This document shows, in pieces, positions 10,480-21,498 of a stretch of 64,000 bases of DNA; within the stretch, counting starts at the first letter, position 1; each line of letters opens with the position of its first letter. The notes beneath the pieces were generated by a model. It was not told where the DNA came from. It saw only the letters and a program-made list of their open reading frames with translations, and made no database searches. The stretch is from Tritrichomonas musculus. Lineage: Eukaryota; Parabasalia; Tritrichomonadida; Tritrichomonadidae. A program made the translations under genes and the position numbers. Where the stretch lies: the NCBI GenBank assembly GCA_039105265.1, contig JAPFFF010000002.1, forward strand, positions 9,362,001-9,426,000, read 5' to 3'.

Positions 10480-12571
10480 TATGTTTCTTCCCTTTTGCTT
10501 TTTTTATTCGTTCTCATTCATTTTTTATTATCATTTTATAAAAAATATTCAAAGTTTTTATGTTTATTTGATTATTTACAATTTTGAGAAAAATCAAAAT
10601 TTTCTTACTGCTCTTTTATTGAATTATTGAAAGGATTATTTTTTCAAAATTTTCATTAATTCAAAAAATATTTATTACGATCATATCTTTTTCAATTTCA
10701 AAAAAAACAAATTACAATAAACGGATAATACTTTTAAAGATTGCTTTATGAGTAGAAGTTTTTTTGATAAAACATCATGAAGAATCATTATATATGATTT
10801 TATTTTTCTGATTTTGGAGGTAGGTGATTTTATAATACTATCAAATTTAATATAAAAATAATATTTATTAGTAAATTGAAATCATTTAGATTTCTCATTT
10901 CATTTTACCATTTGTTTATGTTTTCTTATCTTCAAAATTATATTTTATAAATTTTATTAAAAAAAAAAAAAATAGTAGATAGAGTATTTTGCAAATTTGA
11001 ACAAAGATAATGTCATCAATTTGATTAAGTTTAAAAAAAAAAAAAGAAAGATTTTATATATAATTTCCTATATTGAAAAAGCTCAAAGCTTCCACTCAGC
11101 TCAGTCATGAATTATTTGAAACGATACAGTAAATGGAATAGAAAAATCGACATTAGAATCAAAATTGTTCAAAATACCGATTGAATAATATGAAGAAAAT
11201 ATGATACAGAATTAGGAAAAGAAAAGAAAAAAATTCTAGATCTTTTCAAAAATGATAATATTGTTTGCAGTAAAGAAAAAATTCAAGGTAATATTCGGCA
11301 TTCAAAAGATTTTACCTTGAGTTTATTAAAATTTTTCTGTGTACAACGATTGAAAATTATTCGAAATCATATCCAAAATCGATGAAAAAAAAAATTTGTG
11401 TTTGTTTTTTTTATAAAAACATGTTTGATTTAATAAAGAAAAAAAAAAATGATAATAGTTCCAACTCTTTCATATGTTTTTTTTTTTTTCATTAAGAATG
11501 CAGTCAAAGAGAAATTTAAAAAGTAAATGGCCAGTTCATACTACATAATAATTTTTTACTAGGACACATCGAGACTTGCTTGTTAGCTAAGAATATCTCA
11601 AATATCCATTTTTAATAAATAACCAAATATTATATATTATTTACGCACAAATAGGAACATATGTATGCATGAGATCAATGCGATGCTTCTATTTAGATAA
11701 TTATTTGACATTTTTCTTTATAAAAAAAACAATATTTTTACTCTTTTATAACTTTTTGAAGTTCCTCAAAAAGTATATTATTCTTCACAAATTTTTCAAA
11801 AGTTCTTAAATTGTCGAAAATTAGTTTTTAATTACAGATTCTGTTAAAAAGAAATGTAAATAACTTGTATCAAATAATATAATGGAAATGATAAACGGTA
11901 TAAATTAAGAATAAATATTCGTTATTTACAATTTTTTTGGCAAAAAAAAAATCACATTATTTTAGAAAATTCCTTTTTATTCTTGAAATAAATCAAATTT
12001 TAAAGTTTAAAAACTTTTAATATTTTATATAATGAAAATAATTCTCTATAATTATTTATTTAATAAGAAAACATAATTTAAAATAATAAATATAAAAATT
12101 GAATTAAATTGAATTGAACCCCAAAATAATGGGGTTCCACATTCAATTTTGGTATTAATATTTTGCGTTTATAATAGTATTTTTGCTAACAAGTCAATAA
12201 ATTTTTTTAAATTTCTTTATTAAAAATAGATATATATATATATAAAATTATATTATAAAAAAAATTATTAAATATTGATAAAAACAGATAATATTTATCT
12301 AAAGTACTTGCAAATTTAATAAAATAATAACTTGAAAAATGTTATAAATATTTTAATAATGTATTAATATAATTATTTAATGATAATAATATCAATATGA
12401 ATATAGAATAAATACTTATCTTATCTTAACTTTTTGAAATATACGAAAAAAAAGTAACTTTTTGATAATAATATCCGTTTCTCAAAAAGTTATATTTTGA
12501 TAAGGTTAATTCAAAATTTTGAATAGAACTTTCAATTATTAATTGAAAAGATTATTTATAAAAGTTTATAA
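10480..12571. other. 2.1-kb AT-rich intergenic region with one hairpin
   Basis: No coding sequence or RNA gene was recognised. A short perfect stem at 12116-12137 (GAACCCC, 8-nt loop, GGGGTTC) stands out in the AT-rich background and could be structured RNA or a cruciform. Long A and T runs are frequent. The promoter of the Mob1 gene must lie near the right edge, but no clear initiator word was seen. Confidence 0.5.
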
Positions 12572-13342
12572 ATGTCTCAAGATCCAAAAAAGAGAAGATC
12601 AACATTTGCACCACAATCTCGTAGATTCACTGTTGTTGAACTAAAACATAAGAGAATTGAAATGTCAAAATACAGATCAATAGAAGATATTACAGGTGAG
12701 CATCTTGACGTTAATATTGCAGCTTTACTACCACCTCCGCCAGGTTATTCGATTAATGACTGGATAATTATTAATCTTGTGGATTTCTTAAAAAGAATTG
12801 AATTGCTCTATTCATCATGTTCACTTTTTTGCACATCAGACACATGTCCTCATTTTGGCGCTGGTCCTCGATATAATTACTTATGGTTAGATGATGATTC
12901 ATCCAAATCCCTTCAAATCTCAGCTCCAGATTATTTTGATGCATTGAAAAGATATATCAAAAGAAATTTAAGTAACAAGGCCTTATTCCCAGACAAACTC
13001 AAAGGAGAATTTTCTCCTAAAGCTTTAAATGTGATACAAAACTCTTACAGAAGGCTCTTTAGAATGTTGGCCCATTTGTACATTTGTCATTTCAAAGATA
13101 TAAGTCAGTTGGAAGAGCTTGAAGTTTTTAAAATAATGAATACGGTTTTAACTCATTATACACATATAGCACTTCTTTATCGCGTTTGTGACCTTGATGA
13201 ATTTAAAGTATTTGAACCAATTTTTAATAATATTAATGCAAATGCAAAGCCAAACTTCCACTGTCCAAAACTGAATTCTAAAAGTATTAAAAAAAAGGAT
13301 TCTGATAGCAATGCCAATACAAGTTCTAATAGTCAGCCATAA
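12572..13342 (+). CDS. Mob1/phocein family kinase activator
   Basis: A 256-residue protein matching the Mob1/phocein fold over residues 40-220. It has the LPPPPGYSINDW start of the domain, LVDFLKRIELLY, FCTSDTCPHFGAGPRYNYLW, a LFP segment (138-140), and YRRLFRMLAHLYICHF. The four zinc ligands of the family are present as C87, C92, H168 and H173. Mob1 proteins bind and activate NDR/LATS-type kinases that control mitotic exit, cytokinesis and morphogenesis, so a similar cytosolic role is expected. The basic N-terminal 35 residues and the polar C-terminal tail are lineage-specific. The frame is intact with one clear ATG. Confidence 0.95.
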   Translation: MSQDPKKRRSTFAPQSRRFTVVELKHKRIEMSKYRSIEDITGEHLDVNIAALLPPPPGYSINDWIIINLVDFLKRIELLYSSCSLFCTSDTCPHFGAGPRYNYLWLDDDSSKSLQISAPDYFDALKRYIKRNLSNKALFPDKLKGEFSPKALNVIQNSYRRLFRMLAHLYICHFKDISQLEELEVFKIMNTVLTHYTHIALLYRVCDLDEFKVFEPIFNNINANAKPNFHCPKLNSKSIKKKDSDSNANTSSNSQP

Positions 13343-14628
13343 CAAGAGAATGATAAGGATTGATCTGATTTGAATTGCTTATTGTTTTAATTTAGAATAA
13401 TACAAATTATAGAATTAAGAAATTAATTAGTAAAAAAATCATTAATTAAATATTAATATTTTTATTCATCACTAAAATATGGATAGTAATAAATAGTTGC
13501 TATGTATTTGAGTGCACGCCCTCTCGATCCAGTGCCTCAAAATAGGGCCTTAAGCAAGTTTTGTATAGTGTTTTACATAATTTTTATTAAACTTTTTCAA
13601 TATTTTACGCAGTTTTAATAAATAACGATTTTTTGAACTTTATGTAATATGAAAATTAAAAATTTTGAATTTTATAATCAACATCGTTGAGATATATTTA
13701 AATGATATGCCTTAACCATTACATTAATAATAAATCAGATCTTAACATATCGAGTTTTTTATTATTATTATTTCCTATCAAAGCTCTTTTTTGTCGATAC
13801 AGGAAAACACTTCGCAAAAAAAGCATTGATTTATGCCTAATATATGTTTTTTTGTTAAACAATTTTTCTGGATCGATAAAATTCTTTAATATAAAATTCT
13901 AGATAAAGAATTAGTCTTCAAATAGGGCCAACGACGATTGACATTTTTTGGTCTTATAGAATTCCAAATTTATAAGTTTGTATATAGATTCAGTAACTGT
14001 TAATAAATATGCGTCATGTAATTTTACTTACAGAAAAAATTAACTGAGCTGTTTTTTTTTTTATACTCTCCTAGAAAATTAAAATTTTGATTATTTGCAT
14101 TATTTAAATTATTCAAACGCAACAGTTTCGGTTTTAAAAGTATATATAAAGTAAACAAGCTATTTGATATATTTGGCTAACTTTAAAAAACTTTTATTGT
14201 TTAATTTTCATTTTTTTTCTTATTGATGCAAACTCTTACCATATATTGCAAAGCTTTTACTGTTTTTTGGAATGCAATCTAGATGGTATCTTTTTTTTTT
14301 TTTTTTTTACTTATCAAAAGAACATTTACTATTTAAATATGATCAAATTTGCTTTAGAACTGATATTATATATTAACGTTTTCCATCTTAAATAGCGAAC
14401 TCAGTTAACTTAAAAATTGAACAATTCATTAACCAGTTTGTATGTTCTATACTATACAAAATATCAATTCTAAGTTCAATCTGGGTATGATATAACTCAA
14501 ACAAAATTCTTTGTTTATTTATTCTGTTATATTTATAACAACAATTGGTTAAAAAAAAAAATATCAAAATATATATCAACAATTAAAAAATCAATATAAA
14601 ATTTAAAAAAAAAAAAAAAGACTCTTTT
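13343..14628. other. 1.3-kb AT-rich intergenic region
   Basis: No gene was recognised. A small GC-richer patch at 13510-13560 contains AGGGCCT, and AGGGCC recurs at 13924. They have no inverted partner or target duplication, so they were not called as a transposon. Long T runs lie at 14050-14060 and 14290-14310. Short open frames here have no protein-like composition. Confidence 0.5.
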
Positions 14629-17600
14629 TTAGTCTAATGTTTGCAATTTCTTGCTACTCAATGAGAAAGAATTCCTTCTTTGACATTTTGATGAATTCTT
14701 GATGATCTTTGATATTTGCGATTTATTTATGTTGAACTTATTTTGCATGGCTCTAGTTGTAATTTCTCTAGGATTTCTACTTTTTTCAGCTTCTTTTTCA
14801 ATTCTCAGTTCAAACTGCTCGAAAGTTCTAGTATTGACGAAAATATCCATGAATTGCATATATTGTTGCTGAATGTGGAATAAGAACCTGCTTCTGTCGA
14901 AAGTAGCAACAGGGTTATTAATGTTAGTAGTGTCAATGATCATGAAGTTTCTAGTGAAAACTCTCAGACTAGACACGAATGGTTCAGTGAACAATTGAGA
15001 GAATTCTCTAATGAAATCCTGGGCCAAGATGAAGTTTGTTTTTGCGAAGTATTTGAAGCATTGAGGATAGATAGTTTTATGAGCCTGATTAATGAAATCA
15101 GGATAATTTTTCACGTCATTCTTCTGAGGAATAATGAACTGAATCATCCTTTCTTTGAACAAATTAGTTGCCCTTTTAATCAAAGTCTGAGTAAGAGGGA
15201 AGTTCTTAATTACAGCAAATAATCTAGGATTACGATAGGTAACCTTGCTTTCATCCAAATCAACAATAACGTCTGCATCTTTACTTGCTTTGTTATATCC
15301 AATTAGTGTCGGCAAAGGAGAATCAATGTAAGGGTCCAAAACCAAAGGCAAACAAGGGAACACGAATGAATGAATATCAACATCTTTCATCAGATTTGTT
15401 AATGCAATTATGCAAAATGAAGTTTTACTAACGTCTCTTGATATGAAGAATATCTTGAATTCACACAACATGCAGAAGAAGATATTAACAATGTCCTTTG
15501 GTGAAAGGAATGTCAAAAGTGACTGCAATGTTGGATAGAGCAAACAATCAGACTGTTCTAATGTCAATGGACTTTTATCAGTGTAATATTTAATAAGCTT
15601 TGGAAGAAGGAATGTCATAGAATGTGCTGATTGAGATAATGCAACATATTTGCAACTTGGCTTAATATACAGAGATTTAATGCATCTTCCTTGCTGATTT
15701 CTGAGTTCACTAGGAATGTTAATGTTTACATTCGGCAAGATTACTTTACCAGCAATTGGATCGATAAGTTCAGACAAGAATTGAAAATGCGATGAAATGT
15801 CAGGATTATTTGAAAGAAGACACAAACTAAATGGATATGAACGATCATATTGATTACCAACACAACTATTTGCTATAAAAGGAATGTAAAATTGAAGAAC
15901 TACACCAACAAAGCTTCTTTCAGCAAAAAAGAAAACAAATCCATTCAAAATGTTGGATTCAATTGGAAGTTTAGAAGGAATATGTTTTGGTCCTTGTGGA
16001 TAACAAAAGTCAGGAATTTGACAAAGTGATTCATCTTCAAATGAACTTGACTTAACTGGAAACATTGAGATAAAAGATGGCTTAGTGGTATAACGATCAA
16101 TTCCAAGAACAAAAAATGAATCAAATTTTCGATCATTTTTCATTGTCAAATAAACAGGATCAACATTATTGAATTTATTTCGATCTAAATTTAATGCCAA
16201 ATCAAAGTTTTCAAGAGCATTTGACTTCTTAGGTTGAATTTTTATTTCAATATTTTTATATCCTGGACATTTGGCAAAACTACTTGGATCAATTTTTGAA
16301 TGAGGACAATTAATTTTCACGTTCATTAATTTTGTAAGATTATGAAAACAATTCTTACCAATGAAAAGTTCATTTGAACAATCAATCTTTAATTCACTTA
16401 ATTTGTTACATGAATTAAAGGCTTCATCACCAATGAATATGTTCTCAATCATTTCAATACTGGATTGTAATGAAACAGCAACACCTTTAATTGGAAGTGT
16501 TGAAGCTGCTTGAATAAAATGAACTGTATTCAATGATGAACATTTATTAAAGGCTTCTGAGCCAATTGTTACTTCTTTACTATGCAATTCAACTATTTCA
16601 AGTTGTTCTGCTCTAGAGAAACAATTTTGACCGACAATTAAATATGCAGCTGATATCAATTGAATTTCTTTGAGAGATTTACAATCACAAAAGTCATTTG
16701 AATCTAAATTCATGTAAAGCGCATTGTTGAATTGAATTGATTCACAATGTTTGTTGCCATTGAAACAATTGCTTTGAATTTCAACGTCAAAACAACCAAA
16801 TAACAAATTTTTTAAGTTTGCGTTGTTATTGAAGCAATTTTCATTAACTTTTAATGAAATTGAACTTATTTCAACATCATCAAGTTTTTTGTAATTATTA
16901 AACATGTTTGAACCAATTTCAACATTATTGGCAGTTTTAATTGATAACTTTTTAATTGATGGACAATTTAGCATATCATTTGAAAGAGTCACATTTCCTC
17001 CAATGAATTCAAGTGATTCTAAATTATTTGCTCCTTCAAAACAATCGCTAGCTAGTACCAAGCTTTCTTTATCTATTACTGGATTGTATTTGGACATAGA
17101 AATACTGATCGAATTGAGATTTGAGCATTTGGTGAATTGCTTGCTGCCAATTGAAGTTGTTCTCGAGTCAATGATTTTGAGTGACTTCAATGAACTACAA
17201 TTATTGAAGCAATGATCAGAAATACTCACATTGAAAGCATTAAGAGTAACATTTTGAAGGTTTCCAGCTCCATTGAAGCATTTGTAACCAAAATTGATCT
17301 TTTTAGATTTGATTTCAACTTCTTCAAGGTTGGCTGCATCAAAGAAGCATTTCTCTGCCAATTCAATTTTATCTGTACATTCTTTCATTATGAAGGATTT
17401 AATTGAATCGCATTTGCTAAATGCACTATCGCCAATGACCATGTTTTTACAATTAAAATGAAGTATATGAAGCTTCTTCAAACCATTAAAGCAACTTTTG
17501 CCAATGCTGACGTTTGTTGCAGCAATTTCAACTTCTTCAAGATTGGCTGAATTAGAGAAGCAGTTTTCTGACAGATCAACTTTTTCAGATTTATTAAAGT

Positions 17601-19371
17601 CACTTGACGTGCTACATTTAAAAGATTTCAAAGCTTTACATCCTTCAAAATCATCAGATGAAAGACTGATTGGATTTTCACACATAATTGTGATGGATGA
17701 AAGTTTTGATAAATTTTGGAAGCATCCTTTTTCCAACACCAAATTCTTAGACCTAATAATAATAGTTTCCAAGTTAGCTAAGTTAGCTAAAGAAGATTTT
17801 GTTATCGTTAGTGTTGAAAAAGAAGTTAATGTAGCTTTTTTCAATGAAGTAAACTGATTCAGAATGTCAGAATTAAGGTCATCTTTTACCTTCAAGTAAA
17901 AGTCTTTAATTGAAGTGCATCTTTCAAATGAGTTGTCACAAATTGAGAAATGATCAGCGTTAAAGAAGAGTCCTTTCAATTTTCTTAAAGACAAAAAGCT
18001 CTGCTCTTTTATTTCAATAGAAGTGGTATTATGAATTGCAATGTCACTAAGTTCGTCACATCCGACCATTGCCATTGGGCCAATGAATATTTTTTTGACT
18101 GGAAAAGAAAGGGAAAAAAGAGATGGGCACAACTGGAAGCAATTGTTCTTTATTATCAACTCATCACATGATATACTCACATTTTTGAGAGATGTGCATG
18201 AAATAAAGCAATTTTCACCAATGGTCAATTTTGTTGTTCCAGAAATATTGATATTTATAAGCTTTTCGCATTGGAAAAATGCTAAGGTATCAATACAGTC
18301 AATCACTGGTGATTCAATCAAAAGGGAAGTAATTTTGTTACACTTACAAAAAGATGATGCTCCAATCTTTTTAACGTCTTTTGGTATACTTGGCTGGCCT
18401 TCTAAGTCACGTTGTGCAAAAATGATTTCATTGCTATCTTTCCGTATTAAAAGACCATCTTCATATTTAAAGAATGGATGTTCGTCATCAATTTTAATAT
18501 CTGTCAGTTTGTCTATGCCATTGCACCAATCTTCATCAAATTCTTCTAGACTGACTGGAATTGAGAGACTTTTGATCGTCGAGTTCTGAAAAGCAATTTT
18601 TCCAATTCTTCTGATATGCGAACCTGGTTCAAATGAAACTGACTCAATATTCGTATTTTGAAAAGCTTTGTCATCAATATCTGTAACGACGTAACTTTTT
18701 GAATCATGGTTAACTAAATTTTTTATTATGATTTGTCCTGCGCAATTTGGAGATTTTGTAATTTTTGCTGTTCGTGTTTCGGGGAATAAAATGTAATTGA
18801 TTTGGTCTTCGCTGAATAGTATCTTTTCTTCTGGTTGCACATTTGGTGTTACATTGGCAATTATTTTTATTTGGCCGGAAAGATATTGGTAAAAGTTTGG
18901 TAATATTGTTAACGAATTTATTTGTTGCTCTTGAGTAAGAAAATTATCGCCTCTTTTTTCAAAGTACTTATCAAAATTTAGAATATTCATCGTATTAATG
19001 ATATTTTGCGAAAACTCGTTTGTATTGAAATCGTTAGTAGTATGAACAACAAGTAATCGGCATTGAGAGTCTGATATAAGATTTTTGAGATCCGATACCC
19101 ACTCTTCATTAGTAAAATTGAAAGAATCAGCATTTGAGAAGCTTAAAGAAAGAACTATGATATTAGAATTTTTAATGAATTCTTCAAAATCATCGATTTG
19201 TTCTAAATCACAAACTTTTATTTGCAATTTTGAGGTAGATCCAAGGATTTCAAATTCATTTTTTTTGATTGGCTTAAAATCATCTTTTGATTGATTAAGA
19301 TAGGCTATTACTTCTTTGGTAAGTGGAGATATTTCATCGAATTTCCCTAAGAAAGCAATTTTATAAGCCAT
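14629..19371 (-). CDS. GTPase-like / BspA-LRR / DENN fusion protein
   Basis: The first ATG of this long frame is at 19371 (MAYKIAFLGK), giving 1580 residues; the frame extends a little upstream without ATG. Residues 1-170 resemble a divergent Ras-like fold (YKIAFLGK, then NIIVLSLSFSNADSF and LLVVHTTND) but lack a P-loop GKS. Residues about 195-1070 are BspA/TpLRR leucine-rich repeats of the type CFNGLKKLHILHF, with many CF(x)NC.SLK turns. Residues about 1080-1530 form a DENN module: VLGIDRY, an FCYPQG segment, LQFYIPFI, and a cDENN core FPCLPLVLDPYIDSPLPTLIGY. DENN proteins are Rab GEFs or regulators, so this is likely a membrane-traffic regulator whose LRR region is a recognition arm. No signal peptide is evident, unlike surface BspA proteins. 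Confidence 0.85.
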   Translation of the reverse strand: MAYKIAFLGKFDEISPLTKEVIAYLNQSKDDFKPIKKNEFEILGSTSKLQIKVCDLEQIDDFEEFIKNSNIIVLSLSFSNADSFNFTNEEWVSDLKNLISDSQCRLLVVHTTNDFNTNEFSQNIINTMNILNFDKYFEKRGDNFLTQEQQINSLTILPNFYQYLSGQIKIIANVTPNVQPEEKILFSEDQINYILFPETRTAKITKSPNCAGQIIIKNLVNHDSKSYVVTDIDDKAFQNTNIESVSFEPGSHIRRIGKIAFQNSTIKSLSIPVSLEEFDEDWCNGIDKLTDIKIDDEHPFFKYEDGLLIRKDSNEIIFAQRDLEGQPSIPKDVKKIGASSFCKCNKITSLLIESPVIDCIDTLAFFQCEKLININISGTTKLTIGENCFISCTSLKNVSISCDELIIKNNCFQLCPSLFSLSFPVKKIFIGPMAMVGCDELSDIAIHNTTSIEIKEQSFLSLRKLKGLFFNADHFSICDNSFERCTSIKDFYLKVKDDLNSDILNQFTSLKKATLTSFSTLTITKSSLANLANLETIIIRSKNLVLEKGCFQNLSKLSSITIMCENPISLSSDDFEGCKALKSFKCSTSSDFNKSEKVDLSENCFSNSANLEEVEIAATNVSIGKSCFNGLKKLHILHFNCKNMVIGDSAFSKCDSIKSFIMKECTDKIELAEKCFFDAANLEEVEIKSKKINFGYKCFNGAGNLQNVTLNAFNVSISDHCFNNCSSLKSLKIIDSRTTSIGSKQFTKCSNLNSISISMSKYNPVIDKESLVLASDCFEGANNLESLEFIGGNVTLSNDMLNCPSIKKLSIKTANNVEIGSNMFNNYKKLDDVEISSISLKVNENCFNNNANLKNLLFGCFDVEIQSNCFNGNKHCESIQFNNALYMNLDSNDFCDCKSLKEIQLISAAYLIVGQNCFSRAEQLEIVELHSKEVTIGSEAFNKCSSLNTVHFIQAASTLPIKGVAVSLQSSIEMIENIFIGDEAFNSCNKLSELKIDCSNELFIGKNCFHNLTKLMNVKINCPHSKIDPSSFAKCPGYKNIEIKIQPKKSNALENFDLALNLDRNKFNNVDPVYLTMKNDRKFDSFFVLGIDRYTTKPSFISMFPVKSSSFEDESLCQIPDFCYPQGPKHIPSKLPIESNILNGFVFFFAERSFVGVVLQFYIPFIANSCVGNQYDRSYPFSLCLLSNNPDISSHFQFLSELIDPIAGKVILPNVNINIPSELRNQQGRCIKSLYIKPSCKYVALSQSAHSMTFLLPKLIKYYTDKSPLTLEQSDCLLYPTLQSLLTFLSPKDIVNIFFCMLCEFKIFFISRDVSKTSFCIIALTNLMKDVDIHSFVFPCLPLVLDPYIDSPLPTLIGYNKASKDADVIVDLDESKVTYRNPRLFAVIKNFPLTQTLIKRATNLFKERMIQFIIPQKNDVKNYPDFINQAHKTIYPQCFKYFAKTNFILAQDFIREFSQLFTEPFVSSLRVFTRNFMIIDTTNINNPVATFDRSRFLFHIQQQYMQFMDIFVNTRTFEQFELRIEKEAEKSRNPREITTRAMQNKFNINKSQISKIIKNSSKCQRRNSFSLSSKKLQTLD

Positions 19372-19744
19372 ATCTAATAAATTAGTTGTCAAATAAAAAA
19401 TTTATTTTCTGAGTTATAATTGAAACAAAAACCGAAAATAATCATAGAAAAAGTTTATAAATTTATTGTTATTGACTCAATATATGATTGAAACGTTTTC
19501 TACTTTTGTTTGAAAAAGTTGATACCTATTTTCATAAATATCTTTAAATTGACATCGTATTTTCATCAAAAAGGAAACAAAACATAATTTTATCATCAAA
19601 GATATAAATTATTTGTAAATAATTTTGCTCTAACAACAAATTAATAATATTTTTTTTTTTTTCCTCCAAGAACTTTACAAAAAATATGATTTTAAATTAA
19701 TTGTATAATAATTAGTATGATAATTTCAAATCATTTCCTTCATT
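19372..19744. other. AT-rich spacer
   Basis: The spacer between the DENN-fusion start and the MITE. Only AT-rich sequence with T runs was seen. The promoter of the minus-strand gene should lie at its left edge. Confidence 0.5.
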
Positions 19745-19752
19745 ATATTTTC

Positions 19753-20227
19753 AGATGTACCAGTACCATTGAATCTTTTTTTATTTTTTATGGATATTCA
19801 ATTTAAAAAGTGAAAAATTGAATGAAAATTGCTACAGCAAAATTGGCCCTATATTCTATAAGAAGATGTATATTATGTGAATATCAAGTTTATTTTAAGA
19901 GCTTGGCTTAGCTTCTTTCGAAATGGAAAATGAATTCAAATTTTCTATAAGTAATCACAAAAATAAATTTTCAGAGATATTATTTTTTTTTTATATTAGT
20001 AACTTTTTGAATATATGGAGATTATATTTTCAATGTAATAAAATAATCAATACAAATATTAAATCGATTATTTTCTCAATTATTAAAATATGATTATATA
20101 TTTATTAAAAAGCAATTATTATAAATGTATCCATTTATTTTTAAATAAATATTATATAATAAATAAATAAAAAATATAATTCATGAAACTCTTTTGAAAC
20201 CCGAAATAACTTAGTCCTGGTACATCT
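19753..20227. mobile_element. MITE with 11-bp TIRs and perfect 8-bp target duplication (hAT-like)
   Basis: A 475-bp non-coding element bounded by perfect inverted repeats, AGATGTACCAG at 19753-19763 and CTGGTACATCT at 20217-20227. The same eight bases, ATATTTTC, flank both sides (19745-19752 and 20228-20235). Eight-base target duplications are the mark of hAT-superfamily transposition. The intact TIRs and duplication suggest a fairly recent insertion. It lies about 100 bp upstream of the ubiquitin-fold gene. A second element with the same AGATGTACC end is at 27187-27895. Confidence 0.85.
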
Positions 20228-20327
20228 ATATTTTCACAAAAAGTCGGATACAATAAAATTTTATTATTCAAAAAATGATTCGATAAAAAAATAATCATAG
20301 AAAATTGAATATTTTTTAATTTTATTA

Positions 20328-20336
20328 TCATTTTTT
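20328..20336 (+). promoter_or_regulatory. Initiator-like motif of the ubiquitin-fold gene
   Basis: TCATTTTTT puts the putative +1 A only 8 nt before the ATG at 20338. This is in the range known for trichomonad initiators. Confidence 0.45.
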
Positions 20337-20337
20337 A

Positions 20338-21255
20338 ATGGGAAGCTCTCATTCATCGAATAATCAACACAAAGAAACTGATAATAATGTCATAGATGAT
20401 AATAGCGCAAATAATAAATATAAAGACCCTGATGGCAGCGAATTGCCTGTAGAATATTTTTATGAGTATCGTGATCGAAATCGGAGCAACTTAGATCGAA
20501 CAATATTATTAGATATTTTTAGTGAAGAATTTGGTAGTATACGTCATCAAGTCAAAGCAAACACAACTATTAAAGAAGTTAAGGAAATAATTAATCAATA
20601 TATTCCTCTAGGTCCACAAAATTATTTTTTAGAAATTAACAAAAGTAGAAATTATGATGACAAAAAGATTGTTAATGACTGCCTTTTTGATGAATGCGAT
20701 GTTGTTATGATTACTATTCATGATTTATCTCCGAAATTTACGATGCTATTTGATATAACTGACATTAAAGATGATTTCAAAAAACTTCAAATAAATACAT
20801 TAGAATTTAGACCGTACGATAGACTTATTCAAGCCTACAAAAAAGTATCAAAAAAATTAAATATATCATCTTTCAGATATAATTTAATATTTAACGGAGA
20901 ATTAATACCTTTTGCAAATAATGACCAATTACAACAGCATTTCATTGACCTAAATCTGACAAACGGCTCCTCTGCCCTTAAAATCGAAAATTTAAATCTA
21001 CCACCGCCTCCAGAAAGTGGATTTGAAATCACAATACATTTTTATGGAAAAAAAGAAAATTTCAAAGCTTCAAGAAAGAATATCGTTGATGATTTGACCT
21101 TTACAGATATTTTGAGTTCGTCTAACAAAAAAGATTTGTATTTTGTCCTCATGCCAAAAGGAAAAGTTCTCGATAAAAATGAAACTTTTGAAGAACAAGG
21201 TGTTTTACATAATTCTGTAATTAATGCAATTATAAAACTTCGAAAGGGAAAATAA
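20338..21255 (+). CDS. Predicted N-myristoylated protein with three ubiquitin-like folds
   Basis: A 305-residue protein. The N-terminus MGSSHSS fits the N-myristoylation pattern (G2, small residue at 6), followed by a polar, Asn-rich linker to about residue 45. Three beta-grasp units can be discerned: about 52-130 (HQVKANTTIKEVKEIIN), about 135-225 (LEFRPYDRLIQAYKKVSKKL, then RYNLIFNGELI), and about 228-303 (FEITIHFYGKKENF to LHNSVINAIIKLRKGK). None ends in GG, so these are ubiquitin-like domains rather than modifiers. A likely role is a membrane-tethered adaptor that docks onto ubiquitin-system or signalling partners. A MITE sits just upstream. Fold assignment rests on pattern only. Confidence 0.7.
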   Translation: MGSSHSSNNQHKETDNNVIDDNSANNKYKDPDGSELPVEYFYEYRDRNRSNLDRTILLDIFSEEFGSIRHQVKANTTIKEVKEIINQYIPLGPQNYFLEINKSRNYDDKKIVNDCLFDECDVVMITIHDLSPKFTMLFDITDIKDDFKKLQINTLEFRPYDRLIQAYKKVSKKLNISSFRYNLIFNGELIPFANNDQLQQHFIDLNLTNGSSALKIENLNLPPPPESGFEITIHFYGKKENFKASRKNIVDDLTFTDILSSSNKKDLYFVLMPKGKVLDKNETFEEQGVLHNSVINAIIKLRKGK

Positions 21256-21296
21256 TTTTGATTATGTTAAAATACATAAAATATAGATTGTACAAG

Positions 21297-21430
21297 TAGA
21301 CTTGTTATTCTCCGATTCTCAAGATTGATAATTGATTAACTTTTTGATATCGATACATAAATATACACATATTCTCGAGATCGATTTCAAAGATCGAGAA
21401 TTTTTTTTCTCAGCTTTTGATATCAGAATT
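21297..21430. mobile_element. One-ended relic of the TAGGCTTGTTA MITE family
   Basis: TAGACTTGTTATTC at 21297, followed by GATAATTGATT and GATATCGAT words, resembles the ends of the complete element at 29294-29749. No matching right end or target duplication was found, so this is a truncated or worn copy. The right limit is approximate. Confidence 0.4.
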
Positions 21431-21498
21431 TTCAATATATGTTCGTAATTGAATCTCAAATATTTCATAAAAAATAACATACAGTCTTTTCGGGATTA

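Noticed and set aside
10448-10630. Small plus-strand frame rich in Phe and Tyr
   Set aside because: It begins in the leader of the minus-strand transporter gene and consists of T-rich low-complexity codons.
12116-12137. GC hairpin considered as a transcription terminator
   Set aside because: It lies 430 bp before the Mob1 start and far from any upstream gene end; intrinsic terminators of this kind are not used by eukaryotic RNA polymerase II.
11568-12196. CTTGTTAGC and GCTAACAAG inverted words considered as another MITE
   Set aside because: Only nine bases match and no flanking duplication was found on either side, unlike the three accepted elements.
13510-13930. AGGGCC words considered as hAT terminal repeats
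   Set aside because: The two words are in the same direction, have no inverted partner and no 8-bp duplication.
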